In this document: in pieces, positions 11,134-22,915 of the stretch
Numbering within the stretch: the stretch's first letter is position 1
How the letters are laid out: each line of letters begins with the position of its first letter
Assembly: GCA_902702965.1 (NCBI GenBank)
Contig: CACRXP010000068.1
Span: 556,777 to 620,776, forward strand
Direction: 5' to 3'
DNA from: Spirometra erinaceieuropaei
Lineage: Eukaryota > Platyhelminthes > Cestoda > Diphyllobothriidea > Diphyllobothriidae
DNA length: 64,000 bases
Notes under the pieces: generated by a model
Told to the model about the DNA's origin: nothing
The model's input: the letters and a program-made list of their open reading frames with translations, nothing else
Databases searched by the model: none
Made by a program: the position numbers and the translations under genes

Positions 11134-11347
11134 GGATTTTATTTTGTAGCCGTGCCTGCAGTAGACAAGTCCCAGCCTAACCTCTAACCCTAGGCCCTAA
11201 CCCCAACTCCTAACCCTACCCTAGCCCTTAATCTTAACCCTCCTACCCCTAGCCCCTAGTCTTAACCACTAACCCAAACCCCAACCCCTAACCCGGACTC
11301 CTAACCCCTAACTCTAACCCCTAACAGTTACAGCTACGAAATAAGAT
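11134..11347. mobile_element. Small TIR element filled with telomere-like repeats
   Basis: A degenerate CCCTAA tract (about 11,175-11,330) is bounded by an inverted repeat: TTTTATTTTGTAGCCGT on the left and ACAGCTACGAAATAAGATC on the right. A second copy at 39,086-39,240 lies in the opposite orientation with the same ends and the same subterminal CTGCA.TAGACAA block, so it is a defined mobile or amplified unit. No coding sequence is present. The right end abuts a PLE fragment. Confidence 0.7.
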
Positions 11348-11996
11348 CTTGGCCGGCAGTGTGAGGTCGAAGGGCCCACTGCCACGACTGGCGTCGTTTA
11401 ACGGGTCTGGTGCAGTTGCCATCGGCGAAATTGGGAAACTATTCCGGGTGTGGCAGAAGTGTGGAGGAAGGACGTTAGTTCTCAGATGGCGGCTCATTTG
11501 ACGACATCCGGCCACATCTTCAAATCTGATGAAGACTAAATTCTCGCAAGAGTTGACGACCACGCGAGTCCTGAACTGCTTTAGTCATGGTTCTCCTGCC
11601 CGCATTCGATTGACAAGCGCAATGACCTTCCACCTTCATATTCTGTGCTACGTACTTGTCTGGGCAAAATAACTAGACACGCAGGGGGGATATGGATGCC
11701 AGCAGTCACGGTGACAGCGAGCCCAATTGTCGAGAAGTCATCATGTCAAGAATCGACAACGCTGATGAAATCACGGCAATTAACGACTCGGGTACGGATC
11801 TACAAACATTCACCACATCAACTAAGAAACCCAGCGATGAACACGGGTACTGACAAATATAGTAGTAGCCTAGCAACCACGTCCCATAAATGCTGCGTAC
11901 CTTGTACCCCTATTATTCTTTTCTACGACTGTCTCCGAAGAAAGGGTCGAGTGAGAACCCGAAACGTCAGCCCAATAAACTTCTTATTTTAGTAAT
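11348..11996 (+). mobile_element. PLE 3' fragment with decayed hammerhead
   Basis: It begins in the block that is RPKDPLP in better copies, runs through a damaged GIY-YIG region (several frame breaks) and the C-terminal blocks near 11,590-11,690, and ends in a tail with CATAAATG (11,885-11,892) and a decayed HHR. All reading frames are broken. Confidence 0.75.
11926..11983 (+). ncRNA. Hammerhead ribozyme relic (PLE tail)
   Basis: GTCTCCGAAGA replaces GTCTCTGATGA, followed by a stem II hairpin with GGGT/ACCC, then GAAACGTCAG. Stem III (ACGU) and the GUC cleavage triplet survive, but the conserved CUGANGA box is damaged. Confidence 0.6.
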
Positions 11997-13960
11997 GGCA
12001 TCTCCGGGACATGAGGGATAGCTCAATATTTCAACTGTGTGCACGTTGGTCTCGGCAGTTATTCTTCCATGTCCTTCGTAAGGGGAACCATTTCCCGTAT
12101 AGTGTTTCGCATGAAGGCGAGTTGGTTCTTCAGCGTACCTCCTAAGTGGCAGACGAAGTTTCATTACTGACTCTGAGAATCAAAACCGCTGATTTTGGTA
12201 TATTCTTCTGTCCCGCTATTACAATAATATTATCAGTGTTGGACATAGGATGCAAGGCTATCTGTAATCAAGCAAAGTTAACTTTTCTCTCATCCCCTAT
12301 GAAGGCCACGCTGGATAACTTCCTCAACATGCCGTCTGTCTGACTGTAAAGTTGACCATCAAGTCTGAATTAAAAATTAATTGTGGAGCTAAAGAGTCGT
12401 TCTGTCTGGGTTACAGCGGGCATACCGATCGAAAAACTATGTTGACCGATTTCGTCATGCAAAAATCCTATGTCCTCTGTGATGCAAATGCTAGTGAAGG
12501 ATTTTTTCCCTGTCTTACCGTATCCGGTCAAACCGGATTAGAAACATTGAAAAATCAAAGGACGGGGAGGTGTTCACTGGAGTGGGGAAGGTATCTTTGC
12601 GTCCTGATCCTCTAGTTATTACTTTTGACTGTCTATATTTCGATGCTCAGCCCTTCTTTTATGGCCCGTAGTTTGTATGCCCGTTGCAGCTGACGTGCGG
12701 ATCGTAGTTGTTAATTGTGGATACGAAACGACTTTATGCTGTGTCAGGGCTTACATCGACTCCGTCCTTATTGACTTTGACGAAAAATCATTACCATTTG
12801 GTGCGCCGTAAAGCAAAACACCTTTTGTTGGCGTAAATACCATGTTTTAGGGCGGGAAGCTGCACTGATTCACATGTTAGATTTTCTTGAGGTAAAACGG
12901 TCTTGAAAATAATGTGTATATGCCCACCTTAAACCACCTGGTCTGTGTAGAAGGAGCATCTAAGTCTCGAGGCGGCAGAGATCGTTTTGGCAATCACGAA
13001 CTGTTCAAACAATTCCTTGCAACAACAGAACCCCATGGAAACATCCAGATGGGAACTGCGTCGGTTGGTAGAGTTCAAAAGCACCTTGTAGTGTTGGAGC
13101 TCCGGGTTCTGGCCAAAAGAGGTGTTTTTGTCTGTCACAATAACCTAAGAGCCTGGATTCCAGGGAAAAAGATATTTTAAGTGGACTTTTGAACTAATAA
13201 ATAAAATTACGGAAGTTTCTGACCCAAGTCATCAGCAGCCATAGGGCTGGGTTAAAAGTACAAATGATTAACAGATAAAAATGATGCAGAAACGGATCCT
13301 GCACTATTTCGAATGCCCCATACCCTTCTTTCTTGAGAATATGCCCGTGATACATTCGCGATTTTACTTTATACCCTGACAGATCTTAAGAAACGTGAGA
13401 AGACTGGGCAGTTGAATGGGGCTCTAGCGTCTCTAGTTTCTTCTAAATTATTAAAATTTCCTGTCAATGATAACATTTTTAAGACCACGTTCCCACTTAC
13501 ACGTGAACGCCTATGCTTCTCTTAAGGCATAATTCAGTCTCTCTTATCATGTGGCAATGAGCCTCTGACTTGGGTAATTCCACCCAGCTCATACAGACTG
13601 CTTATAAACTGCGGTGGAGTTTCTCAACGTACTTTCTTTGCGTACGCTACAGCTTAAAGCTGACCTTTAAATTTTAAACGTTCCCATCCATGAAATTAAA
13701 GAGCAAAATTTTATAAATAAAAACTGGAGTTTAAAGTATATGAGCGGCCGCAGAAATGACAGAGCGTCGCCTTCATCGAAACACTAGATAAATACCTAGT
13801 CAGTTTAAACCCATTTGGATTTCAACGATCACAATAAAAGCTGTAGAGTGCCTTCTGAGCAATAAAAGTGGATTCGTCACCTGGATGTTCACGCTAGGTC
13901 TCCTAGTCTCTGCACGAAAAGAACAACCGTAATTATGCCAAATTTTCAGAATAATATGTT
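11997..13960. other. Unassigned DNA
   Basis: Several small open frames (12,146-12,343, 12,352-12,615 and 12,914-13,180, all plus) lie close together but match no family I know, have no shared frame and show no splice-site pattern I would trust. I do not call a gene. No repeat family from elsewhere in the window is visible. Confidence 0.5.
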
Positions 13961-14908
13961 TATTGAGTGACCAATCTCATGAAGAGTTATCCGAAATTCT
14001 GAAATGTGTTTTTGATTAGGAAGGGTCACATGGGTGGGGTTGGAATGCTGATTGTTATGCGGTATAATCCTGTGATATTTCGGGCTTGCGCTTTTGGACC
14101 TACTGTAAAAGCCACACTCAGTAAAAATGAATACTTGTATATTGTGCCTTCTTCACATTGATTTCCGATGGCTTTGTAAATTCGAATATGGTTTATAGAA
14201 AACATGCACAAAAATAGGCCCTCTTGCACTCATTTGGTAGCAGATCACGTAGTCTTGGAATTCTCTACTTGAAGAAAGACCATCATTTGGTTTTAAAAAG
14301 TTCCTAATTGCGGAGTTTCTCAAGACCGTGCAATGTCCACTCATACGGCTTCGTAACTGTCCGTCTTCATAAAGCATACAACATAGTCCGCCTCCATTGC
14401 AAACGTTTGTGGACTCTATACTGTACCTTCCTAAAGGCATGGAGGAATATATTTTTCGAAAGCGGAAAGCAAACACCTTGTTGACAGAAATCGCTAAACG
14501 CGAATGCAATGGCTGATCGGACCCTAAATTATTCGGGAATTGAGAAAAGTTTTCAAAACCGAAATGCGCCCTTTCGTGGTGTAAAAAATGGGAAAATGAC
14601 ATGATTTGCTACCAGATGAGAATAAAGCATATTTAAACTGGTTTTCTATAAAATGTATTTGAATTTATAAGGGCATCAGAAAGCAATGCGAAAAATGCAC
14701 AATTTACAAGCAGTCATCTTCTACCAAATGCAGTCTTTACAGGAGACCAGAGAAATGCATTCAAAGGCCAACATCCTGGCGAATCCTAAATATTAAAGAA
14801 TTATGCCGCATGATAATCAATGTCGCAGTCACATTTGAGTAATGTTCTTGGTCGGAAAGGCATTTCAAACTTTTGGTCACCATTTCTTGTGATTAGTCAC
14901 TCATTGTA
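13961..14908. mobile_element. Foldback element, GTGACCAATCTCATGA subfamily
   Basis: Ends are TATTGAGTGACCAATCTCAT on the left and TGATTAGTCACTCATTGTA on the right. The two halves mirror each other: an ATGCGGTATAATCCTGTGATATTTCGG region on the left is echoed by AAATATTAAAGAATTATGCCGCATG on the right. About 950 bp with no transposase. It shares subfamily ends with the copies at 16.2 and 26.3 kb. Confidence 0.7.
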
Positions 14909-16212
14909 GAATGTCTAGAACAAACATAAAAAAGCATGAATCAGGAAGAAAGAGCATGATAATACGAATGACGACTGTATGTCCTCAGGGGAAACAGCAT
15001 TCTCGGAAGGCCTACCTAAACGTATCTTAAATGCTGTAACTGTCAGAAGCAACAACATTACTTCTTGTCCTATTACAAAATTTGCTTTAAGTGCATATGA
15101 TAATAAATGGGAATGCAGGACTACTTTCAGGCAGAATTCTTAGTATTTGGGCTTCCGCCCCTATGTCCTACAAAAGCACACGCAACCATGCTGGGCGCAG
15201 TTTATGTGGGGCCACTTTCAGTGCGGGCATAAACTTCAAGGGATACAATTAATTGCTACTGTTGTTTGGCTCCTCTGGCACAAGTACGCAATTTTACAAT
15301 GCTCGCAGTAAAAAACGCCGCTGTAACCTCCAAAGGAATTCGTCCATTTTTCACAAGCGGCGCGGCCTTTGTTCAGCTGTGGCTAAAGCAAAAACTTTAC
15401 GGCATTTTTGAGCCCTGTCGTGGGAAGGCACCACCTCCTGTGGTTCTGTGTATCTTCTGCGGGAAGCTTTTGCAGCATCTTGTTTAGGACTGCTTCTGTG
15501 GGAGTTTTCGCATCGCTGCATTCGTAGGTCGCGCATCTTGCTCGCACGATTCCCATTTGCCGCGTGTACGTATATATTTAAACAGTTTAGGTCTTTTAAA
15601 AGCACTACTGCCCCTAACAGAGATCTTTATTTTCCGCAGTAGAGAAATATAATGCGCGTCTTACACAAATATTTAAAGTTATATACACATATCTTATATC
15701 AAATGCGTTTTATATATATATATATAGCAGAGGGGAGACGACAGAGTCTGGGGTGTAGATTGATACATCACTGTTTCGGGCTTGTTGGCCCATACGACGC
15801 TTGTTTGCTTCGGGAACCCAATGGATCGATGTGCACCCATTACTGAGGGAATATATATATATATACCTTGGTCATGGTCTGGATCTCACATGACAGAAGC
15901 CGCTTAGAGAACGCTGGGAACACACTAAGGAGCCGAACCTCTTGGAGTTGCGTCAAGCAGCAGTGGAAACATTTGTCTGGGATTTTAGCCAATTCACCTA
16001 TCTCAGGAGTATGGTTTAACCATCTGCCGTAAACATAACAGTTCAGGGATTTCTTCGTAACGCAAGTCCAGAACAAGCAACAGGTATTGGATAAGTCCGT
16101 CATCGAATTTTTACTATCGGAATGATTCCTCAATAACCAAATTTTAGTTTCTGAGCATAGATGCTACTTACGACGCCTTGATATTGAGGTTCCAGCCCCT
16201 TACGCAAACGTA
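14909..16212. other. Unassigned, with two TA microsatellites
   Basis: Two (TA)8-type runs at about 15,711-15,726 and 15,851-15,866 bracket a 125-bp segment. Sequence at 15,905-16,010 is a copy of 62,295-62,406 and is listed separately. Frames in 15,266-15,846 are short and unassigned. Confidence 0.5.
15905..16010 (+). repeat. Dispersed repeat, copy at 62.3 kb
   Basis: It shares the order GAACAC, GAGCCGAAC, CAGCAG and GTCTGGG.TTTTAGC with 62,295-62,406, in the same orientation. About 105 bp, unknown family. Confidence 0.5.
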
Positions 16213-17238
16213 CAGTGAGTGACCGATTTCATGAAATGTNNNNNNNNNNNNNNNNNNNNNNNNNNNNNNNNNNNNNNNNNNNNNNNNNNNNNNNNNNNNN
16301 NNNNNNNNNNNNTACTTAGATGCGGTTGTAATAATGATTGTCTGGCGGTATAATCCTATAATATTTCAGACTTAGCAAGATGTCGGCTTTTGAATACACA
16401 GCTTTCCAATCTCCTGTAGTAGGCGTACTTGGTAGAAAATGACTGCGTAAGTAACATGCAACTTTTCCATTGGTTTTCGGTGGTCTTGCAAATTCAAATA
16501 TATTTTAGAGAAACCACGAAAAAATAGTTTTCTTGCAGTCGTTTGCTAGAGAATCTCGTCATCTTCATATTTTATGCTCGAAGAAGGAGTATAATAAGGT
16601 CTTGAAAAAGTTTCTTATTATGGGATTTTTTTAAGACTTTGCAATGCCCATTCATATAGCATCTTACCTGTCCGTTTACCACTGCATCTCATGAAATGTA
16701 CAAAATGTCCACATATATTGTACAATTTCAAGAACTATATGTGATATCTTTTTAAAGACATAGAAAAATATGTGCTTTCCTTTACGTGGAACGCATGCAC
16801 CTTGTAGACTAAAATAACTAAGCGCTTAGTCTATGACTGATCAGGCTCCAAATTATTTTGCAACTTGAAAACTTTCTTAACACCTAATTATGCTCCTTCT
16901 TCGGGTATAAAATATAAAGATGACATGATGCTCCATCAAACGATTGAAGGAAAGCATATTTTTGCTCTTGGTTTCGATAAAAATATATTTGAATTTGCAA
17001 GACCATCAAAAATCAATGGGAAAACTGCATGCTACTTGAGCAGTCACTTTTACCAAGTAAGGTTTCCACAGGAGAGTGAAAAGCCGTGTATTCAAAAGTT
17101 AACATCTTGCCGAGTCCGAAATATCACAGCATTTTGACGCAAGGTAATCAGTACTACAACCGCGCCTAAGTAATCCTTCCTAATCTGAAACACATTTCAG
17201 AATTTCAGCCAACATTTCATGAAATCGGTTACTCAATG
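16213..17238. mobile_element. Foldback element with an N gap
   Basis: Flanked by TA (16,211-16,212 and 17,239-17,240). It starts CAGTGAGTGACCGATTTCAT and ends ATGAAATCGGTTACTCAATG. The gap at 16,240-16,312 removes part of the left arm. It is the same subfamily as the copy at 13,961. No transposase frame. Confidence 0.75.
16240..16312. other. Assembly gap (N)
   Basis: 73 undetermined bases inside the left inverted arm of a foldback element, a place where assemblers commonly fail. Confidence 0.95.
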
Positions 17239-17240
17239 TA

Positions 17241-18345
17241 TGCGTGGTCTTCTGTATTAGGTCAAAATTCCTTATTGAGTTAATAAGTTTAAAAATGCAA
17301 CTGGGAAAAGTCATTGTACTTTAGGGGAAATGTTAAAGATGTGCTGGCCTGAGCTGCGACAGAATGCTATAAACATCCGAGGCAGTGACTATACCACTGG
17401 CGAATCCAGTGCCTTGTTCTCGGAAGACGTCGATGCAAGCGCCCCTTCCCCGGCGGTGAATGCCTGCTCCAGTTAGTGCTCGCATGCCGTTTCTGCCATG
17501 CGCACTCTGCGTGTTTAGCTTACCGATATCGCTCTCACCCTCCCCCCGCAACCTCCCCACCCGCGCCTCCCCCCGACCTCAGCGGGCCGACCTCGCCATG
17601 CGGACGGCGTGGCCGGCGACACTTTTAAACCCTGTCTACGTGTCATATAATTCGTTCTCCGTGTAATTACTTTGGCCAAAAATTATATGTTTGTCAGTTT
17701 CATTTTTCAAAGTTAAGATTAGTCGTTGGGACTAAATTGCCAAATCGTCATTGGCTGATCAATTGTACTTTCCCAAATTCTCCTTATTTGCTTCCTTATT
17801 CCTTGGTATCTACCAAGCAAGTTGAGCGGAAATACTGTGTACCTCATTTGTTTCCCGCAATGAGATAACGATTAGAAGTAGTGCTGTATGTGAATAAGTG
17901 CACAAGGCTACCATATACACTGCCCGAATCCCGTCTTTCGCTGCCTTGATTCTGTGCTCGAAGAATTCAGTCGGGTAGATACAGCCGTACAATTCGTGGC
18001 GCCAGTTTTTAATATCCTGAATAAATTTTCTCATCCTCATCTTCAACGAATACAAGACGTTAGGTATACTGAAGCTTACAATGAATTTCCTTTTAAATTT
18101 CCTAGATTTTCTGGCAAAAGACTGACACTTTTAAATGTGTTTTGCTTCAAGGCATCTATTGGATTATGCATTGGTTCCTTATCATTTTTTGGTTAGGGAT
18201 AAACCAATCCACGTGAAAGTCACCTATCCTGCGCTCTTCATTCGGCGGATATCGCCAGTACCGACAGTCGGACTGTTATTAGGTTAGTTGCGGTTATAAG
18301 CACCTCGCTAGTGTTGCATGAGACCTTGCGTTAAATTCCAGATTG
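17241..18345. other. Unassigned, with a short PLE-tail relic
   Basis: About 17,575-17,690 resembles the family-2 PLE tail at 6,455-6,570 (shared CTCGCCATGCGG and AACCCTGT). Otherwise nothing is recognised. The GC-rich stretch at 17,480-17,600 has open frames on both strands, probably by composition. Confidence 0.45.
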
Positions 18346-18355
18346 GTTAAAGTTA

Positions 18356-19272
18356 GTGCTAGGAGAGTATCAACAAAAGTTCTGGACTCGCTATGCCGAT
18401 GACACCTCCGTCATCATCAAAACTGTGAACATTAAGCATCTAAAAGAACTACTGAACTCGGTTGACCCGGATATCCAATTCACGATGGAGGCTGGATCAA
18501 ACGGCCAACTGACCTTCTTTGGCGTGTTTGTGAGCTAATGTACAACTAGACAATTGCAACCAACAGCACTCAGAAAGGCCACCGACCTGAGGCAAATCTC
18601 ACGCCTCAATAGTAATCATCCCCTGTTAAAAAATGTAGCTGTGTCAGCACTCTATTACAAAGAGTCGAAACACACTGCAGCACGTCAGAAGATAAAATGG
18701 CTAAACAACTGTACTTGAGGATCTCTTTGCAGCTGATGATTATCCCAGACATTTTATCAGGAAAAGTAGGCGCCGAGCGCACAAACGACGGCCAAATGAG
18801 CAGCAACCCGAAGTCTGGAGGGCTATTCCCTACGTTCAAGGGGTCTCCGAGGGTGTCACTCGACTGTTACAACCCACCAGAGTAGTCACAGCCCATCGAC
18901 CCCAGGCAGCAATTCAGCACCGTCTGATGCAAACTGAGGACTCGCTGCCATCCGCTGAAACCTCAGTAGTTGTTGTAATGAGGGCGACTGCAACTATGTT
19001 GGGGAAACCAGCGGAAATTGCAAACCCGCCTACAAGAGCACAAGTCGGCGACTTGGAGGCTAGACCCAAACTCTCAACTAGCAACGCACGTTGGAGAAGC
19101 TGGGCATACTTTTGATCTCCAGGAAGCTATCATCTTAGGCCGCGACAACATAAAAGCAGAACGGCTAACACTCGAGGCATGGTACGCCGATGCCGACTCC
19201 ATCAACAGGCATCTGGACCTTCCTGCAGCTGACAAAGTCCTACATCATCACAGTCGTAGAACTCAGGACTAA
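18356..19272 (+). pseudogene. PLE RT / GIY-YIG relic
   Basis: The first frame has KFWTRYADDTSVIIKT (catalytic YADD box, about 18,386-18,412) and DIQFTMEAGSNGQL, the usual palm-to-thumb sequence. It stops at 18,538, and further RT thumb sequence (RKATDLRQISRLNSNHPLL) follows in the adjacent frame. A linker block appears near 18,830-18,910 (GVSEGV, THRPQAAIQ). GIY-YIG is reduced to a CNYVGETSGN stretch near 18,990-19,020, then continues in another frame with LQEHKSA, DPNSQLATHVGEAGHTFDLQEAIILGRD and SINRHLDLP. Clearly inactive. Confidence 0.75.
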
Positions 19273-19547
19273 ATAACCATACCGAGGTTAAGAAGGCCAT
19301 AAGGAGTCAGCCCGACGGTGAGTTTACTCGGAGAGGATGAACAAGAACCGCCAGACCGACCACCCGACAGAGCTCCAATCACCCCCTCCCCCCACCAACG
19401 AAGCGCTGACTCACAAAGCACATAGATAAATCATCCGCCAACCATCCCCCGGAGGCCGGGGCAGCGAGAGGAGAGGAAACTCGATCATCATGAGGCTGAC
19501 CAACGCGACATGCCACTTCAGATTCCTGGTCGATTAATTGCACTTTA

Positions 19548-19606
19548 AGCATTGACAATGGAGAACCGACCAAGCTCTTTGAAGCGTCAGCACCTAAATA
19601 AACCCG
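19548..19606 (+). ncRNA. Decayed hammerhead (PLE tail)
   Basis: TTGACAATGGAGA replaces CTGANGA plus stem II, then TTTGAAGCGTCAGCACC replaces GAAACGTCAGGC, with the conserved AAATAAAC tail after it. Recognised by position and residual match only. Confidence 0.4.
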
Positions 19607-19645
19607 TTCTGGTGAGCCCATCTTTCTCCTCAAATCATCAACCCC

Positions 19646-20722
19646 CGTCTCTCAACTTTGTCAAAACTAGGAGAGTTAGGTTTAAGGTTAAATTTATGAC
19701 ACGGGAATGGGTACCCTTTGATTCAAACGTTCTCAGGGCAGATTTATGTGGAATAGTTGTAGAAACGAGTGTCCTGGCGGGATTTAAGAAATCCGACCAA
19801 AAACATTGAAAAAATCAAGTTCGCCGAACGCACGTTTTTGATTATCCCCCCTCAGCCCTGTAGAGTTACATGAGTTAGAATAAAGAAGCAAAAGGTACAA
19901 CATTCAATTAACAGTACTCACTAGGGGTCATGTCGGTTCCGTCAGGGGCTTACAGAGGGTGAGGTGGGGGAGTCTGACGGTGAAGCATGATTAAGTTTCG
20001 TCGTTGTAGCGCGACATGGTAGAATGCGGAACGAACATGACTACAAATAAATGCATCACATAATTTGGATACTTACGAATGCAAGGTTGACCGCAAAGTA
20101 TAACCGCCGACTACGGGAAGATGGTGTGCCTTCATCGAGGAAGTCTCCAATTTCGTTACGTAAACGCTCTGCGGTTTTTCATCTGCCCACAAGTCTGTCG
20201 ACATTGCAACCCTCCACCCTCCCCCGCCATCAGTCGACGTAAAAAATGCAGAAGACAGTCAAAACGCCGCATGCTAAACACGTTCACATGAATCCTAAAG
20301 TCAGCGATCTTTTTAGGGATTAAAAAGCTAGCGGCATCCGCCGCCGAAGAAACAGAGAAAACCGTGGATTTAGGAGGAACCGTTTCCCAGCTCTGATGAA
20401 AATAATGGGTTCCGAATGTGGCACAAATTATTGCCTCCTTCTCCCTCCACCAAAAGGCATGCAAGCAATGGAAAGACAGTTATTACGGCAAGGCTTGCAG
20501 TGCGAGCATTAAAATCGTCCATGCTGAGTAATTAACTAAGCTTTGACTGATCAGGTTAAGGTGATAGCATACTAACAACACAGGTACTAGCCAAAAGTCC
20601 ATATACGCGTGTTTCGCCGATATTCTGTCGCTGCGTGACGCAGCTGCAAGGGGTTCGGCTCGTCAGTTGGTCCACCAGCATTCCTGTGTATTTTTTGGTA
20701 GATCTAGAAATTGTCGATTTAA
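19646..20722. other. Unassigned, with one short repeat
   Basis: 20,600-20,705 is the second copy of the 100-bp repeat at 5,066-5,165. No gene is recognised. The frame at 20,156-20,464 (minus, 102 codons) has no family features. Confidence 0.45.
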
Positions 20723-20976
20723 ATTTCCTCAGAAAGTATCTACGAAGTTGGAGTAGCTCAGTTTATTCAAGGTCTATAGGCTCAGACCGAGAATTTTATG
20801 TATGTTAGTATTGTAACACCTTAACCTAAAGTATATTACTAGCTGCCTGTCGGCAGTTACCCGCCGCGGCTAATGGACTTTGGCCCAAATATTCACACTT
20901 AAAATTCTCGGTATGAGCATATAGACCTTGAATAAACTGATGTACTCCAACTTCATAGACAATTTCTGGAAAAATT
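20723..20976. repeat. Inverted repeat (imperfect 75-bp hairpin arms)
   Basis: 20,723-20,800 and 20,897-20,976 are imperfect reverse complements (TTGGAGTA...TTTATTCAAGGTCTATA against TATAGACCTTGAATAAA...TACTCCAA), with a loop of about 95 nt. An RNA across this would fold into a long hairpin. No flanking TSD was identified. Confidence 0.75.
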
Positions 20977-21321
20977 AAAAAGCGACATTGACTGATTAAG
21001 AGGAAAAAAAGTCTTCTGCACTGAAACTCACGGAAGATGCACTGATTTATTCGCGTAAAAAAGGGATGAGAAGAGGACACAAGCCGAGGCCAGTTACTGA
21101 ACAGAAAGACTGATTAGGTAACGCAGTGCATGATGCCAAGCAGTAAAGTATTTTGCATTAATTGCCCTGCCAATCAAGTTCATAAATTCGTCTAAACGTG
21201 TGGGGTTAGTTCATGCTACGATTCTCGAGTATCCGGTATACCCTGTATCTGGAAAGCGCGTCTTATGTTAAAAAATAATTCATAGTACAAAGAAGATGAA
21301 CAAACGATTTCTGGGATAGTA
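20977..21321. other. Unassigned DNA
   Basis: Nothing recognised between the hairpin and the PLE tail. Confidence 0.5.
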
Positions 21322-21380
21322 GGTGTATTAGTCTGAGCTTTCGGTCTCGTACAGGAGGCCAGCGTCAGAGACTGTGAGAA
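21322..21380 (-). ncRNA. Hammerhead ribozyme, AGCU class, one core change
   Basis: On the minus strand: CTGACGC (one base off CTGANGA), stem II GGCCTC/GAGACC, then GAAAGCTC with the self-complementary AGCU stem III. The last A of the first core box is C, so it is probably inactive. Confidence 0.65.
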
Positions 21381-21599
21381 TGCGACATCAGATGAGCAGT
21401 TTCTGTAGTCAAGCCATGAAGGAGGGGTGGGGGATATGAGTGCAGATGGTGGTATTCGCGATAAGCTGAGTCTCACGCTGTCTCACGGCAGCGTGACTGC
21501 GTGCATCCTTGGCTGGAAATTGGGTCGCGCCTCTTGGCTGCGGGAACGGAGCACGTGATAGCAGGGGGGGGGGGGTATGTCCATGTGTATGTTGACAGA

Positions 21600-22910
21600 A
21601 TTGGTGTCAGACGCCCAGGCCTCCAACAGTTCTCGCCCTGTCATGTTGCTGGCCCGCGCTACTATCCGCGTACTCGCGAAGTTGAATTCGTGGCCTTCCT
21701 ACAGGTTGTGAGTGGCGACCTGAGACAACGGGTCGCCTCTCCGGACCGCCCGTTTATGTTCCGTTATTCGTGGGCTGAGTCGTCGTCCGGTCTGTCCTGT
21801 GTAGTGGCGAGTGCAGTCCTGAAATGGGATTTGATAGACGACACCCGATTCTTCTCCCAAGTCTAGTCGGGCCTTCACTCGCATGATTTTGTTACGAATG
21901 GTCGCTGCCGGACGATGAACGATACCCACGCCGAGCTCTCCAGCAATACGTTCTATCGCTTCGGACACGTCCTTTATATACGGTAGAGGGGGCCAGAGTG
22001 TTGGTTGCTCTCCTCCGGCTGTTCATCGTGGGTGCGTGCGGAGTCAGCGGCTGACGGAGCTGTTCAGATATCCATTCCTTGCCAGTTTGTCCCGAAGATG
22101 CCGTAGTTCTCGTACTTGTCCCTCTGGCTTACTGCAGTGCGTTTTTACCCTTTGGAAGAGTGTCCTAACACGGCTGCGTTTATGCGTCATTGGGTGGTTA
22201 CTATGGTAGTTGAGAATCTGAGTCCTGTTAATCGCGTTTCTGTACACCGTGGTGCTGAGTTCGCCGTTGGGTGTGCGTGTGACAAAAATGTCAAGAAAAG
22301 GCAGCTATTCGGCATGTTCTTCTTCCCTTGTGAAATGAATGTCCAGGAAAATGCCGTTAGGCGGATCTTGAAAGTCGGCCAGTCTCCCCCTTTCAATTAT
22401 AAAGTACGTGTCATCCACTTACCGGCGCCAAAATGCAGGTTCATAGTGGTCGAAGGTGACTTTTTCCAGCTCCTGCAAGACTAGTTCTGCAACCAGGCTG
22501 GATATTGGCGAACCCATCGATGTTCCTTTGATCTGCTAGTATGTTCTGCCATTGAAGGTGAAGGAGGTTTGTTGGCAGAAAGCAAAGAGGTGTAGTAAGT
22601 AGTCGATTTTTAGGGTTCTGTTCGTTTCGTCGTAGTTCTCTTCGAGTCGATTGCGCTGAACGTCGCGTGTCAGGTCCGGCGGCATGGATGTAAATAATGA
22701 AACCACGTCAAAGGACACCACAATCTGATCAGGTCAGACAACTTTTCCTCGGATGTCGGCCGGGAATTGGGAGGCCGAATTGATGGAGGTCCTCGAGCCT
22801 TCTCGGAGGAAGTTAAGTTTTCGGGCCATCCACATGGATAGATTGTAAGTGTGGCTGCCTTTCAAGGCAACGATCAGTCGAAGGGGAACGTTAGGCTTGT
22901 CATAATATAT
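21600..22910 (-). pseudogene. PLE RT / GIY-YIG polyprotein relic
   Basis: RT motif region near 22,680-22,721 reads VSFDVVSLFTSMPPD, which includes the first catalytic aspartate. About 22,540-22,620 continues through YLLHLFAFCQQTSFTFNG, the stretch that precedes the GSPLG motif. The catalytic YxDD region is broken across frames near 22,390-22,440. The linker plus endonuclease (21,699-21,968) is open: VHRPAATIRNKI, then GVVYQIPFQDCTRHYTGQTGRRLSPRITEHKRAVRR. Here the first of the paired cysteines is Phe (PFQDC instead of PCQNC) and the R..EH signature is retained. Several frame breaks make it a pseudogene. Confidence 0.8.
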
Positions 22911-22915
22911 AACCT

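Larger units (their letters stand above)
18346..19645 (+). mobile_element. PLE relic: RT to hammerhead tail
   Basis: A plus-strand PLE lacking the N-terminal RT. The order is RT catalytic region, thumb, linker, GIY-YIG, C-terminal block, then a tail with a decayed HHR near 19,548-19,605. Multiple frameshifts. The relic ends near 19,640, after CCCGTTCTGGTGAGCCC. Confidence 0.75.
21322..22915 (-). mobile_element. PLE with RT, linker, GIY-YIG and AGCU-class hammerhead tail
   Basis: Minus-strand element, about 1.6 kb, truncated at its 5' end inside the RT. From 22,915 downward come RT (KPNVPLRLIVALKGSHTYNL and SFDVVSLFTSMP), thumb, linker (SEAIERIAGELGVG), GIY-YIG, C-terminal block and an HHR with an AGCUC stem III. 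It belongs to the same lineage as the copies at 37.2 and 51.9 kb. A poly-G run (21,566-21,575) interrupts the tail. Confidence 0.85.

Noticed and set aside
9600..11347. True telomere or scaffold end
   Set aside because: Repeats are heavily degenerate, short and interstitial, with PLE sequence on both sides.
17480..17600. GC-rich patch with open frames as a possible CpG-island gene start
   Set aside because: Frames are open on both strands because of composition, and the 3' part matches a PLE tail.
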